Shown here: piece after piece, positions 53,698 to 62,980 of the stretch
Layout of the letters: each line of letters opens with the position of its first letter
How positions within the stretch are numbered: position 1 is the first letter of the stretch
Origin: Sphingomonas gei
Lineage (GTDB): Bacteria; Pseudomonadota; Alphaproteobacteria; Sphingomonadales; Sphingomonadaceae
Assembly: GCF_004792685.1 (NCBI RefSeq)
Contig: NZ_SRXT01000001.1
Span: 744,001-808,000, forward strand
Direction: 5' to 3'
DNA: 64,000 bases
The notes under the pieces: generated by a model
Told to the model about the DNA's origin: nothing
Database searches by the model: none
The model's input: only the letters and a program-made list of their open reading frames with translations
Program-made: the position numbers and the translations under genes

Positions 53698-55092
53698 ATG
53701 CCTGACCTTTCCACGCTGATTCAGCCCGATCGCGGCCAGCCCGCGCGCACCATCCACTTGATCGACGCCAAGGGCTTCGACGCCTGGCTTGCCACCCAGC
53801 CGCCGCGCCACCGCACCGCCGCGCAGGCGCAAAAGCTCTCCACGTCGGCCTTCTCCAGCGCGATCCTGCCCGGCGACGGTGCCGAGGACTGGTCGGTGGC
53901 CACCGTCGTCGCCAATGTCGAGCGGCTCACGCCCTGGTGCCTCGCCAAGCTCGCCGAGACGCTGCCCGAGGGGACCTACCGCGTCGACGGTCGCGAGCCC
54001 GGCAGGGCGCTCCACGGCTGGCTCACCGCGCAATATAAATTCGATCGCTACAAGAAGAAGGACGACAAGGCGCAGGGCCCGCGCGTCCTGCTCACCGGCG
54101 ACCCCGCCAAGATGGAAGAGGCCCTCCGCCTCGCCAACGTCACGTTCAAGCTGCGCGACCGGATCAACACCGGCGCCAACGACATGGGCCCCGCCGATCT
54201 CGAGGCCGCCGCGGCCGAGCTCGCCAGGGAATATGGCGCGACGCTCAGCGTGGTGAAGGGCAAGGAGCTCGAAAAGGGCTATGGCATGCTCTGGGCGGTC
54301 GGCAAGGCGGCGGGCGAAGGCCGCGAGCCGCGGCTGATCGAGCTCGAATGGGGCAATCCCGCGCATCCGCGCATCGCGATCATCGGCAAGGGCGTCGTGT
54401 TCGACAGCGGCGGGCTCGACATCAAGCCGGCCGCGGGCATGCGGCTGATGAAGAAGGACATGGGCGGCGCGGCGCACGCGCTGGCGCTGGCCGAGCTGGT
54501 GATGCAGCACCGCCTGCCGGTGCGCCTCCACATGCTCGTCCCCGCGGTCGAGAACTCGATCTCCGGCGAGGCGTTCCGCCCCGGCGACGTGATGATCTCC
54601 CGGAAAGGCCTGTCGGTCGAGAACAGCAACACCGACGCCGAAGGCCGGCTGATCCTCGGCGACGCGCTGACCAAGGCGGGCGAAAGCAATCCCGAGCTCG
54701 TCTTCGATTTCGCCACGCTGACCGGCGCCGCGCGAGTAGCACTCGGTGCCGACCTGCAGGCGCTGTTCACCAACGACGACACGCTCGCCACCGAGCTGCT
54801 CGCCGCGGCGGAGACCGAGACCGATCCGATGTGGCGCATGCCGCTCTACGAACCCTATAAGGATGCGCTCAAGTCCGACGTCGCCGATCTGGTCAACGCC
54901 GCCGAGGGGCCGTTCGGTGGCGCGATCACCGCCGCCTTGTTCCTCAAGGAATTCGCGCCGGACAAGGCGCAATGGGCGCATCTCGACATCTTCTGCTGGA
55001 ACGGCGCATCCAAGCCGGGCCGCCCCAAGGGCGCCGAAGCGGTCAGCCTGCGCGCAACCTGGAAGGTGCTGAAGGACCGCTACGCAGGCTGA
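53698..55092 (+). CDS. M17 leucyl aminopeptidase family protein
   Basis: 464 residues. The C-terminal catalytic domain has the metal-binding Lys and Asp of 'GKGVVFDSGGLDIKPAAGM' and the family signature 'NTDAEGRLIL'; the N-terminal domain is shorter than in E. coli PepA. Two divalent metals and a hexamer are expected; it removes N-terminal residues from peptides in the cytoplasm. Its 3' end overlaps the convergent GGDEF-EAL gene by 13 bp. Confidence 0.93.
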   Translation: MPDLSTLIQPDRGQPARTIHLIDAKGFDAWLATQPPRHRTAAQAQKLSTSAFSSAILPGDGAEDWSVATVVANVERLTPWCLAKLAETLPEGTYRVDGREPGRALHGWLTAQYKFDRYKKKDDKAQGPRVLLTGDPAKMEEALRLANVTFKLRDRINTGANDMGPADLEAAAAELAREYGATLSVVKGKELEKGYGMLWAVGKAAGEGREPRLIELEWGNPAHPRIAIIGKGVVFDSGGLDIKPAAGMRLMKKDMGGAAHALALAELVMQHRLPVRLHMLVPAVENSISGEAFRPGDVMISRKGLSVENSNTDAEGRLILGDALTKAGESNPELVFDFATLTGAARVALGADLQALFTNDDTLATELLAAAETETDPMWRMPLYEPYKDALKSDVADLVNAAEGPFGGAITAALFLKEFAPDKAQWAHLDIFCWNGASKPGRPKGAEAVSLRATWKVLKDRYAG

Positions 55093-57002
55093 GCCGCGGC
55101 CGCCAGCGCTTCGATCTGGGCGACCGGCATCGGGTGCCCGTAATGGAAGCCCTGCCCCATCGCGCAGCCGAGCCCTGCAAGCGTACGCGCCGTGGACGCC
55201 GATTCGATTCCCTCGGCGACCACCGGCAGGTCGAGCGTGCTGGCGAGCGTGATGATCGCGTGGACCAGCCGCAGCGCCTGCGGGTCGCGCTCCATCGACG
55301 TCACGAACGAGCGGTCGATCTTGAGCCGGTCGAACGGCAGCATCTGGAGATGCTTGAGCGAGGAATAGCCGGTGCCGAAATCGTCGAGCGCCAGCTGGAT
55401 GCCCTGATTCTTGAGCGACGCGATCGTCTGCTGCGCGCTTTCGGCATCGACGATCAGTGCGTTCTCGGTGATCTCGATCGTCAGCCGCTGCGGCGGGAAG
55501 CGCTCGCGGGTCAGCACCGCGAGCACCTTCTGGCTGAACCATGGGTCCTTGAGCTGGATCGGCGAAACGTTGATCGAGATCGACACCTCCCAGCCGCGCG
55601 TCTCGCGGCATGCCCGCCGCAGCAGCCTCAGCATCAGCGCGTCGATCAGGCCGCATTCCTCGGCGATCGGAATGAACTGCTCGGGTCCAATATCCTCGCC
55701 GTCGCCGCGCTGCCAGCGCGCCAGCAATTCATACCCCACGACCGCACCGCTCGCGAGGGCGACGATCGGCTGGTAATACGGAACCAGCGCGTCGCTCGCC
55801 ATCGCCTCGCGCAGCTCGCGCTCAATCTCGGCTCGCCGCCGGATCTCGGCATCGAGCAAGGGCTCGAACGCGCAAAGCCGGCTGCGCCCGGACTGCTTGG
55901 CCTTGTACAGCGCGATGTCGGCGCGGCGCATCAGCGTTTCGCGGTCGAGCGCGTCGTTGGGATAGAGCGAGATCCCCACGCTGGCACCGATATGATGGAC
56001 CAGATCCGGCGCGGCGAACGGTTTGCGCATGGCATGAACGATCGAATGCGCGGCGCGGCGTGCGCCCTCCCCCTCGGCATCGATGATCACTGCGAACTCG
56101 TCCCCGCCGAGACGATAGCTCGAGCCCTGCCCGCCGACGACCGCGCTGAGCCGCGCCGCAACGTCGCGCAGCAACTGATCGCCGGCCGGGTGGCCATGCA
56201 CGTCGTTGATCGACTTGAAGCGGTCCAGGTCGATGATCAGCAATCCCAGCGGGGCGCCCCCGGCCATGCGGGTGTCGAGCGCCTCGGCCAGCGCGCGGCG
56301 GTTGGGCAGTCCGGTCAGCGGATCATGATACGCCAGCTGGTGGGCGCGCTGCTCGGCGCCCTGCGCGCGGCGCTGTTCGGCGGCCATGTCGGCGCGCGAG
56401 GTCAGCACTTCGATAAAGCCGGCATGGCTCGCCCGCAGCATGCGCAGGATCACCGTGGTGACGACGACGATGTTGAAACCCACGCCGCGCAGGAACCAGT
56501 CGGCCGAGAAGAGCAGGCACAGCGTAACCGGCGCGGCACCGCAGACCAACACGATGTGGCCCGCGCGCGGAAGCGACTGGAGGCAATAGCAGCAGCTGAT
56601 CGCACCGATGAAGATATAGAGCGCGATGCAGGCGCGGCGGACGAGGTCGGCCTGGACGTAGAGGACCAACCCCCACCCCCCGAAGCCGAGGCTGAGCACC
56701 ACCGCGACGATCGTCGTCCCGAGCAGGTAGCGGGGAATCATCTCCGGATCCGGAGCGACGTTTCGCCGGCGCAGCCAGAATGCGGCGCGGAGCCCGCCGA
56801 GCAATGCCAGCACTACCGGCATCGCGAGGCTCCACCACGCGCTCACCGTGCCTTGCGACGCGAAACTGAGGAACGTCGCGTCGACCAGCATCAGCGCGTA
56901 CATCAACGGCACCTGCTGGCGCAGGGCGCGGAACTGCTCGACCAGAATCGCTTGATCCTGTTCGCTGCGGATACCGACGGCTGGGGAAGCACGCCTCAAC
57001 AT
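55080..57002 (-). CDS. Membrane GGDEF-EAL cyclic-di-GMP enzyme
   Basis: About 640 residues. Five or six N-terminal spans form an unnamed sensor region (to about residue 190). The GGDEF domain has the intact motif in 'YRLGGDEFAVI', with no RxxD inhibitory site five residues before it. The EAL domain has 'VGYELLARW', 'ISINVSPIQL', 'TIEITENAL', 'LDDFGTGYSSL' and 'VAEGIES', so its metal-binding set looks complete. It could therefore make and degrade cyclic-di-GMP. ATG at 57002 is preferred to a TTG six codons earlier; neither has a clear ribosome-binding site. Confidence 0.93.
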   Translation of the reverse strand: MLRRASPAVGIRSEQDQAILVEQFRALRQQVPLMYALMLVDATFLSFASQGTVSAWWSLAMPVVLALLGGLRAAFWLRRRNVAPDPEMIPRYLLGTTIVAVVLSLGFGGWGLVLYVQADLVRRACIALYIFIGAISCCYCLQSLPRAGHIVLVCGAAPVTLCLLFSADWFLRGVGFNIVVVTTVILRMLRASHAGFIEVLTSRADMAAEQRRAQGAEQRAHQLAYHDPLTGLPNRRALAEALDTRMAGGAPLGLLIIDLDRFKSINDVHGHPAGDQLLRDVAARLSAVVGGQGSSYRLGGDEFAVIIDAEGEGARRAAHSIVHAMRKPFAAPDLVHHIGASVGISLYPNDALDRETLMRRADIALYKAKQSGRSRLCAFEPLLDAEIRRRAEIERELREAMASDALVPYYQPIVALASGAVVGYELLARWQRGDGEDIGPEQFIPIAEECGLIDALMLRLLRRACRETRGWEVSISINVSPIQLKDPWFSQKVLAVLTRERFPPQRLTIEITENALIVDAESAQQTIASLKNQGIQLALDDFGTGYSSLKHLQMLPFDRLKIDRSFVTSMERDPQALRLVHAIITLASTLDLPVVAEGIESASTARTLAGLGCAMGQGFHYGHPMPVAQIEALAAAAQPA

Positions 57003-57126
57003 AGTCAAATATAGCAGCAAACGAGGTTACGATTGCGTTTCCTGCAACGATTCAGGGGCTTGGCTGCACGCAGCCGGCAACGCGCAGACGCTCCCGCTGC
57101 GGGCGCAAGCCTGCTAGCGTCCGCTA

Positions 57127-58515
57127 ATGTCCGCCGCTCACTCCAGGCTCACCCTCGTCGCCTGCATCCTCGCTTCCAGCCTCGCCTTTATCGACGGCTC
57201 GGTCACCAATGTCGCGCTGCCGGCGATCGGTGCCGATCTCGGTGCCAGCCCGGCGGAGCTGCAATGGACGATCAACGCCTATCTGCTCCCGCTCTCGGCG
57301 TTGCTGCTGATCGGCGGTGCGGCGGGCGACCATTTCGGCCGGCGCAAGCTGCTGATCCTCGGAATCGCGATCTTCGCGATCGCATCGATCGCTTGCGCGT
57401 TGGCGGCCGACCTCACCTTGCTGCTCGCAGCGCGGGCGCTGCAGGGCGTCGGCGCGGCGATCCTGCTTCCCAACAGCCTAGCAACGCTGGGACATGCGTT
57501 CACCGGCGAGGCGCGCGGCAAGGCGATCGGCACCTGGGCCGGGGTCGGCGCGATCGCCGGTGCGGTGGGTCCGCCGCTCGGCGGCTGGTTGGTCGACGCG
57601 ATCGGCTGGCGGGCGATCTTCTATGTCAACGTGCCGGTGGCGGCGGCGGCAATCTTCCTCGCGTTTCGCTATGTCGAGGAAAGCGCCGAAGGCGAACTGC
57701 CGCTCGACTTGCCGGGAGCATTTGCTGCCACCGCGGCGCTGGGGGCGCTCACCTGGGCGCTCACTTTGTGGTCGAGCCAGCACGCGCTCGACGCCCGCGT
57801 CGCGATCGGCCTCGTCGCCGGCGGGATCGCCACGGCGCTCTTCCTGTGGATCGAACATCGGCGGGGCGCGCGCGCGATGATGCCGTTCGCGATGTTCGGC
57901 TCGCGCGCCTTTGCCGGGCTGAGCCTGCTCACCTTCCTGCTCTACGGTGCGCTCGGCGGGGTGCTGTTGCTCCTGCCCTATGTGCTGATCGAGGCGGCGG
58001 GCTATACCGCGCTGCAGGCCGGGCTCGCATTGCTGCCGATGCCGCTCGGCATGGGCCTCGCATCGCGACTGATGGGACGGCTGACCGCGCGGGTCGGCCC
58101 GCGCTGGCCGCTAACGGTCGGCGCGCTCATCGTCGCCCTCGGCTTCGCATTGCTCGTCCTGGTAAACGATGGCGCGCCTTATTGGACGTCGGTATTCCCC
58201 GGCTGCCTCGTCATTGCGATCGGCATGTCGAGCGTAGCCGCGCCGCTGACGACTGCGGTGCTCGCTTCGGTCGACGACACGCATTCCGGCACCGCCTCGG
58301 GCTTCAACAGCGCGATCGCGCGGACCGGAGGGCTGATCGCGATTGCGATCGCGGGGGCCGTGATATCGAGCGCCGGACCCAGTTTGATCGCTGCGTTCCA
58401 TGGCGGTGCGTTGGTCGGCGCCGGCCTCGCCGCCGCGTCGAGCATCACCGCGCTGCTGACGCTCGGTGGAGCCGGCGCGCAACCGCAGCGATCCCGGCCG
58501 GACGGCGGCAGATAA
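57127..58515 (+). CDS. MFS exporter, DHA2 (EmrB/QacA-like) family
   Basis: 462 residues, 14 spans expected. 'LDG/IDGSVTNVALP'-type motif D1 appears as 'AFIDGSVTNVALPAIG', motif A is 'GDHFGRRKLLILG' and motif C is 'GAVGPPLGGWLVD'. Proton-driven export of drugs or metabolites. Single gene with its own start, 124 bases from the divergent GGDEF-EAL gene. No regulator adjoins it. Confidence 0.9.
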   Translation: MSAAHSRLTLVACILASSLAFIDGSVTNVALPAIGADLGASPAELQWTINAYLLPLSALLLIGGAAGDHFGRRKLLILGIAIFAIASIACALAADLTLLLAARALQGVGAAILLPNSLATLGHAFTGEARGKAIGTWAGVGAIAGAVGPPLGGWLVDAIGWRAIFYVNVPVAAAAIFLAFRYVEESAEGELPLDLPGAFAATAALGALTWALTLWSSQHALDARVAIGLVAGGIATALFLWIEHRRGARAMMPFAMFGSRAFAGLSLLTFLLYGALGGVLLLLPYVLIEAAGYTALQAGLALLPMPLGMGLASRLMGRLTARVGPRWPLTVGALIVALGFALLVLVNDGAPYWTSVFPGCLVIAIGMSSVAAPLTTAVLASVDDTHSGTASGFNSAIARTGGLIAIAIAGAVISSAGPSLIAAFHGGALVGAGLAAASSITALLTLGGAGAQPQRSRPDGGR

Positions 58516-58718
58516 CCGACGTCCCAAGCTCGTTCTGGGCAACTATTTGCCGGCCCTTCCCTTTTCGCTTTGATTGCCCTATAAGAGCGAGGCTGACGTC
58601 GCATGCGACGGATATTGGGCCGCCTTGGCTCCACCCTTTGTCCCTATCTAGCCTCACCGAAGCCGGGATGCGCCGCTGTTGGCGCATGCCCGTCATACAT
58701 GGGACAAGGATACCCATC

Positions 58719-58925
58719 ATGATTACCGGAACCGTAAAATTCTTCGACGCGAACAAGGGCTATGGCTTCATCGCGCCTGAAGGCGGCGGCGGCGACGCCT
58801 TCGTCCACATCTCGGCTGTCGAGCGCGCAGGCATGCACACGCTCGATAAGGAGCAGCGCGTCTCGTACGAGCTCGAGACCGATCACCGCGGCAAGACCTC
58901 GGCGGTCAATCTCCAGGCTGCATAA
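58719..58925 (+). CDS. Cold shock protein (CspA family)
   Basis: 68 residues, one OB fold binding single-stranded RNA. RNP1 'NKGYGFIAP' and RNP2 'DAFVHISAV' are intact. Preceded by about 200 bases without a gene, holding TATAAG near 58580 and so probably a long 5' leader, as is usual for csp genes. Followed 91 bp on by a small basic protein gene. Confidence 0.95.
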   Translation: MITGTVKFFDANKGYGFIAPEGGGGDAFVHISAVERAGMHTLDKEQRVSYELETDHRGKTSAVNLQAA

Positions 58926-59016
58926 GCTTGAACGGGCCGGGGGGCGCACTGCCCTCCGGCTCTTCGCTGCCCAGCTGACGAAAAGCGCGCGACGATACGC
59001 GCGTGAAGGAGATACC

Positions 59017-59235
59017 ATGTCCAGAGCGCTCAACATCAACGCCACCCAAGACCATGTCATCGCAGCCTGCGCCAAGCGCAAGGTCGCGATCAGCGCGATC
59101 GAGGCCCTTCAGTCCGGTGGCACGCGCGTTGTCATGAACAACGCCGACGACACTGCGATCATCATGAAGGCCTATGGTTCGAAGGTCATTCGCGGCGGCG
59201 TGACGCGTACCCCGACTCGGATGGGTCGCCTATAA
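59017..59235 (+). CDS. Small basic protein, paralogue of the one at 37430
   Basis: 72 residues, 'SRALNINATQDHVIAACAKR' at the start and 'GGVTRTPTRMGRL' at the end. It shares the order SRALNI, AISAIE, GTRVV, VTRT with the 69-residue protein at 37430-37639, but with a different middle. AAGGAG precedes the ATG. Position behind a cold shock gene suggests stress expression, not a function. Confidence 0.8.
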   Translation: MSRALNINATQDHVIAACAKRKVAISAIEALQSGGTRVVMNNADDTAIIMKAYGSKVIRGGVTRTPTRMGRL

Positions 59236-59274
59236 CGCAGCGTCCGAATCGGACATTGCCGGAGAGGAACAGCC

Positions 59275-59403
59275 ATGGCCAAAAGTCAGAAGAAGTCGAA
59301 CAAGGAAGTGCGTAAGCCGAAGGCTGAAAAGGCCCCCAAGCCCAACGCATCCAATCCCACGACCAAGGGCAAGCCCGTAGAAATGACGACGCTGAAGAGC
59401 TGA
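59275..59403 (+). CDS. Very small lysine-rich protein
   Basis: 42 residues, 'MAKSQKKSNKEVRKPKAEKA' at the start and 'VEMTTLKS' at the end. About a third of the residues are Lys or Arg and almost none are hydrophobic, so it is disordered and would bind nucleic acid or other acidic polymers (inference). GGAGAGG ends eight bases before the ATG. It lies 39 bp after the preceding gene, probably on the same transcript. Short, but composition, site and position support it. Confidence 0.65.
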   Translation: MAKSQKKSNKEVRKPKAEKAPKPNASNPTTKGKPVEMTTLKS

Positions 59404-59435
59404 GCTCTTCTTCGCGTCGCTGGCTTGGCCAGCTT

Positions 59436-59915
59436 CTACAGGAGCCGTTCGATATCGCCGGCGATATCTCTGGGAGAGGTCGTCGGCGCATAGCGGTCGA
59501 TTACCTTGCCCGCGCGATCGACGAGGAACTTGGTGAAGTTCCACTTGATTGCCTTCGAACCGAGCAGACCCGGCGCTTCGCGCTTGAGGTGCTCGAACAA
59601 GGGAGCGGCGTTGGCACCGTTGACATCGACCTTGGCATAGACCGGGAAGGTCACGTCATAGGTCAGCGAGCAGAAGTTCGCGATCTCCGCCGCATCGCCC
59701 GGCTCCTGCCCGCCGAACTGGTTGCACGGAAATCCTAGCACCGAAAAGCCGCGCTCCTTGTAGCGCCGTTGCAGTTCCTCCAGCTCGGCATATTGCGGCG
59801 TGAAGCCGCATTTGGATGCGGTGTTGACGATCAGCAGCACTTCACCGTCATGATCGGCGAGCGTCGTCTCCTCGCCACCAGGCTTGCGGACGGCAATGTC
59901 GGTTAGCGCAGTCAT
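59436..59915 (-). CDS. Glutathione peroxidase (thioredoxin-type, Cys form)
   Basis: 159 residues. The catalytic set Cys ('NTASKCGFTPQY'), Gln ('FPCNQFGGQEP') and Trp ('KWNFTKFLVD') is present, with Cys in place of selenocysteine. It reduces peroxides in the cytoplasm. GGAG precedes the ATG, and its start overlaps the upstream GNAT stop by 4 bp (ATGA), so it is the last gene of the lol series. Confidence 0.95.
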   Translation of the reverse strand: MTALTDIAVRKPGGEETTLADHDGEVLLIVNTASKCGFTPQYAELEELQRRYKERGFSVLGFPCNQFGGQEPGDAAEIANFCSLTYDVTFPVYAKVDVNGANAAPLFEHLKREAPGLLGSKAIKWNFTKFLVDRAGKVIDRYAPTTSPRDIAGDIERLL

Positions 59916-60508
59916 GCGGAATCTCCATCGTAGCTGGCCATCAGCAGTTCGAGATTGCGGCGCACGCCCGGCCATTCGTGCGCGAGGATCGAATAGACGA
60001 CGCTGTCGCGCAAATGGCCTTTCAGGATCAGATGGCCGCGCAGCACGCCGTCAAGCCGCGCGCCGAGCCGCTCGATCGCACGGCGCGATGCATGGTTGAG
60101 GAAGTCTGTGCGGATCTGGACGCAATTCGCTGCAAGCACCTCGAAGGCGTGGCCGAGCAGCAGATATTTGGCCTCGGTGTTGAGCCCGGTGCGCTGGACG
60201 CGCGGGGCATACAGCGTGCCGCCGATTTCGACGCGGCGATGGGGCTCGCTCATCCGCATCAGACGGGTGACGCCCGAGATACGCCCGTCCGCATCCAGCA
60301 CCGTGAACGGCATGTTGCGTCCCGCCGCGGCATCAAATGCGATCCGGCCGTACCAGGCTTCGAATTCTTCCGCGGTCGGGACGGTCGTATGGAACAGCGT
60401 ATAGAGCCCGGTGAATGCCTCGAGCAGTCCTTCGCGATCCTCCGGAGCCATTGGCCGGAGCGTGACGTGGCGGCCGGCGAGCGTCGGCGTCTCGCGCCAG
60501 GCGTTCAC
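59912..60508 (-). CDS. GNAT acetyltransferase (RimJ-like)
   Basis: 198 residues. N-terminus '[20 protein letters not shown]', then '[19 protein letters not shown]' and '[18 protein letters not shown]', the layout of RimJ/RimL-type N-acetyltransferases acting on protein N-termini or small amines. Joined by ATGA to lolD before it and to the peroxidase gene after it. Substrate unknown. Confidence 0.88.
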   Translation of the reverse strand: MNAWRETPTLAGRHVTLRPMAPEDREGLLEAFTGLYTLFHTTVPTAEEFEAWYGRIAFDAAAGRNMPFTVLDADGRISGVTRLMRMSEPHRRVEIGGTLYAPRVQRTGLNTEAKYLLLGHAFEVLAANCVQIRTDFLNHASRRAIERLGARLDGVLRGHLILKGHLRDSVVYSILAHEWPGVRRNLELLMASYDGDSA

Positions 60509-61179
60509 TCCAGCCGGCCCTCGTGCAACCGCACGACGCGGTCCATCCGCTCGGCCAGTCGTTCGTTGTGCGTCGCGACCAGCGCAGCCGAGCCCTCGCC
60601 GCGCACGAGGTTGAGGAATTCGGCAAACACCCGGTCGGCGGTGGCTTCGTCGAGATTGCCGGTTGGCTCGTCGGCGAGCACCAATGCCGGCCGGTTGGCG
60701 AGCGCACGCGCCACCGCGACTCGCTGCTGCTCGCCGCCCGAGAGCTGGTTGGGTCGGTGCGTCAGTCGCTCCGCCAGCCCCAGCGCCGACAGCAATTCCC
60801 CTGCACGCACATCGGCGTCGGCACGGGTGGCGCCGTGAATCATCAGCGGCAGCACCACATTCTCGATTGCGCTGAAGTCGGGGAGGAGATGGTGAAACTG
60901 ATAGACGAAGCCGAGACTGTCGCGGCGGATCCGGGTCCGGCCACCCGTGGGAAGCTGCGCGGCTTCCTGTCCGGCGACGCGGATCGAGCCTTCGAACCCG
61001 CCTTCGAGTAGCCCGACTGCCTGGAGCAAAGTCGACTTGCCCGAGCCCGAGGGGCCGAGCAGCGCGACGATCTCGCCCGGATTCACGTCGAGATCGACGC
61101 CCCGCAGCACTTCGATCACCGCTTCGCCTTGCTTGAAGCTGCGCTTGAGGCCGCGGGTCTGGAGGATCGGCTCACTCAT
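60505..61179 (-). CDS. lolD: Lipoprotein-releasing ABC transporter ATP-binding subunit LolD
   Basis: 224 residues. Walker A '[17 protein letters not shown]', signature '[17 protein letters not shown]', Walker B '[13 protein letters not shown]', and the switch His in 'VATHNERLA'. Powers release of outer-membrane lipoproteins to LolA together with the LolC/E permease encoded just upstream, whose end overlaps this gene by 8 bp. Confidence 0.95.
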   Translation of the reverse strand: MSEPILQTRGLKRSFKQGEAVIEVLRGVDLDVNPGEIVALLGPSGSGKSTLLQAVGLLEGGFEGSIRVAGQEAAQLPTGGRTRIRRDSLGFVYQFHHLLPDFSAIENVVLPLMIHGATRADADVRAGELLSALGLAERLTHRPNQLSGGEQQRVAVARALANRPALVLADEPTGNLDEATADRVFAEFLNLVRGEGSAALVATHNERLAERMDRVVRLHEGRLE

Positions 61180-62422
61180 AACGCAGCACCTGGACTGGAT
61201 CGGTGCTCGCCGCTTTCCATGCCGGATAGAGCGTGGCGAGGAAGGCGAAGAGCAAAGCCATCACGCAGATCCCGATCGTCTCGAACGGATCGGTCTTGGC
61301 GGGCAGCTCGGTGAGGAAGCGCATCGACGGGTCCCAGACCTGTTGCCCGGTGACCAGCCCGATGAACTGAACGACCTGCGCGCGGAACGTGATGAACAGG
61401 AAGCCGAGCAGGCCGCCCGCGGCGACGCCGAGCGCGCCGATCGTGGTGCCCACGGTGACGAAGATCCGCATCAGCCCGCCCCGCGTCGCCCCCATCGTCC
61501 GCAGCACGGCGATGTCGCGCGTCTTGGAGCGGACCAGCATGATCAGCGAGGATACGATGTTGAACGAAGCGACGACGAGGATGATCGAGAGGACAGTGAA
61601 CGACACGACCCGGTCGACCTGGAGCGCCTCGAACAGCTCGCGGTTCATCTCGCGCCAGTCGCGAATTTGGCCGCTCTTGCCGACCTTGTCGACGAGCGGC
61701 GAGATGATCTGCTGGACATTGTCGGGACGATCGACATCGATCTCGACCATGCTCACCCCGTCGCCCAGCAAGAGCAGCGTCTGTGCATCCTCCATCGGCA
61801 TGACGACGAAGATCTTGTCGAAATCATAGACGCCGAGCTCGAAGATCGCCGTAACCGTGTAGCTCACCGAGCGGTACATCGTGCCCATCGGCGTCGCGGC
61901 GCCCGCCGGATTGATGATCGTGATCGTGCTGCCCACCGTCGCCCCAAGCGATTCGGCGAGCCGCGACCCGATCGCGACCTGCTCGCCGCCAGGTACCAGC
62001 CGATTGAGCGAGCCGATCACTTCCTTGCCCTTGAGCGCGGGATTGTTGCGGATGTCCTCGACCCGCATGCCCCGGATCATGGCGGGTTCGACGCGGCCAT
62101 TGAAGCTGACCAGCAGCGGCTGCTCGATCAGCGGGGTGGCGCTGGTCACCCCCGGCGTGGCCTTCGCCTGCGCGACGATCTGGCGCCAATCGCGGAGCTG
62201 GCCGGCATAGCCCTGAACGACGGCATGGCCGTTCAATCCGGTGATCTTGTCGAACAGCTCGGCACGGAAGCCGTTCATCACGCTCATCACGACGATGAGC
62301 GCGGCGACGCCGAGCATCACCGCGACCAGGCTGAACCCGGCGACGACGGCGATGAACGCCTCGCTGCGGCCAGGCAAAAGATAGCGGCGGGCGATCATCC
62401 GCTCGTAGCGCGAGAGTAGCAT
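61172..62422 (-). CDS. lolC: Lipoprotein-releasing ABC transporter permease LolC/E
   Basis: 416 residues, four spans with one large periplasmic domain between spans 1 and 2. '[20 protein letters not shown]' and '[20 protein letters not shown]' at the start and '[20 protein letters not shown]' at the end fit the LolC/LolE family. As in many non-enterobacteria a single LolC/E-type permease is seen here and may act as a homodimer; no second copy is in the window. LolD follows. Confidence 0.94.
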   Translation of the reverse strand: MLLSRYERMIARRYLLPGRSEAFIAVVAGFSLVAVMLGVAALIVVMSVMNGFRAELFDKITGLNGHAVVQGYAGQLRDWRQIVAQAKATPGVTSATPLIEQPLLVSFNGRVEPAMIRGMRVEDIRNNPALKGKEVIGSLNRLVPGGEQVAIGSRLAESLGATVGSTITIINPAGAATPMGTMYRSVSYTVTAIFELGVYDFDKIFVVMPMEDAQTLLLLGDGVSMVEIDVDRPDNVQQIISPLVDKVGKSGQIRDWREMNRELFEALQVDRVVSFTVLSIILVVASFNIVSSLIMLVRSKTRDIAVLRTMGATRGGLMRIFVTVGTTIGALGVAAGGLLGFLFITFRAQVVQFIGLVTGQQVWDPSMRFLTELPAKTDPFETIGICVMALLFAFLATLYPAWKAASTDPVQVLRYE

Positions 62423-62571
62423 GCGGTCGGTAACGCCCTGACGTGAGTGCTCGGCGCCGCTCTAGGCCATGCGGGGCGCGGCTGGCAATGCGCGGCTGTC
62501 GCCGCGGGTGTGTCCGCTATGTTGCCGATTCACCACAGGGTGCGACCAATCGGCTCCTAGTCTTTGTAAAC

Positions 62572-62760
62572 CCGGTGACAAAAGCCGTCCGCCGACGTAG
62601 CAAACGCCTGTCGAAACGCAGGCAGCAAATGGCCGTGGTTCGGGGAGGGCTTCGCCCCGCTCGTAGGCAAGTACGGGCGTGCGGGCAGAGCCTAACAAAG
62701 GGGGCTGACGAGCAGTCGTCACGCAGGCGCCCGGATCGGAAACGGTCCGGGCGTTTGCCG
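62572..62760 (+). ncRNA. Candidate structured non-coding RNA
   Basis: About 190 bases with several nested inverted repeats: GCCTG/CAGGC (62606-62623), GGGC-TTC-GCCC (62647-62657), and at the 3' end a 16-bp stem closed by a GAAA tetraloop (62723-62758). GTGAC at 62575 could pair with GTCAC at 62718, closing the whole. The strand is chosen because the GAAA loop reads on plus. It does not match tmRNA, RNase P, SRP or a riboswitch I can recall, and I cannot identify a promoter with confidence. It may instead be part of a larger repeat. Confidence 0.35.
62723..62758 (+). terminator. Strong hairpin with GAAA tetraloop, possible terminator
   Basis: Arms 62723-62738 and 62743-62758 pair over 16 bp, including three G-T wobbles, around the loop GAAA. 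The descending arm ends GCGTTTGC and GTTT follows, so the T tract is short and a classical rho-independent end is only probable. It could also be the terminal stem of the candidate RNA. Confidence 0.4.
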
Positions 62761-62788
62761 TTTCAGGGCATTCAGCATCCCCTATTTC

Positions 62789-62870
62789 CGTTCGCCCTGA
62801 GCTTGTCGAAGGGCCGTTCTTCTTTGGGTGAAGAAGCAGCACGGTGCTTCGACAAGCTCAGCACGAACGG
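62789..62870. repeat. Second copy of the CTGAGCTTGTCGAAG palindromic repeat
   Basis: Left arm CCGTTCGCCCTGAGCTTGTC (62789 on) and right arm CTTCGACAAGCTCAGCACGA (62848 on) are inverted, with about 35 bases between. The arms match those inside dnaE at 2007-2100; the centres differ. In this copy the site is intergenic, the usual situation for such elements. Confidence 0.85.
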
Positions 62871-62980
62871 ATCGGGTGAGTCGCTTCCTTTCTCTAAGCA
62901 AAGGAGGGGGGCGATGTGCGGGCTTCGCCCCCCTCCCCCTAACCTCCCCCGGCCATGGCGAGAGGCTAGTAGATGGACGA

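Larger units (their letters stand above)
62423..62980. other. 558-bp gene-free region between lolC/E and a TonB receptor
   Basis: No convincing coding frame on either strand. It contains a candidate structured RNA (62572-62760) and a palindromic repeat (62789-62870). The last 90 bases are pyrimidine-rich on the plus strand (CCCCCCTCCCCCTAACCTCC), where RNA from the minus-strand receptor gene would end. No tRNA is seen. Confidence 0.6.

Noticed and set aside
62572..62760. tmRNA, RNase P or SRP RNA
   Set aside because: None of the conserved core sequences of these RNAs is present, so only an unnamed candidate was listed.
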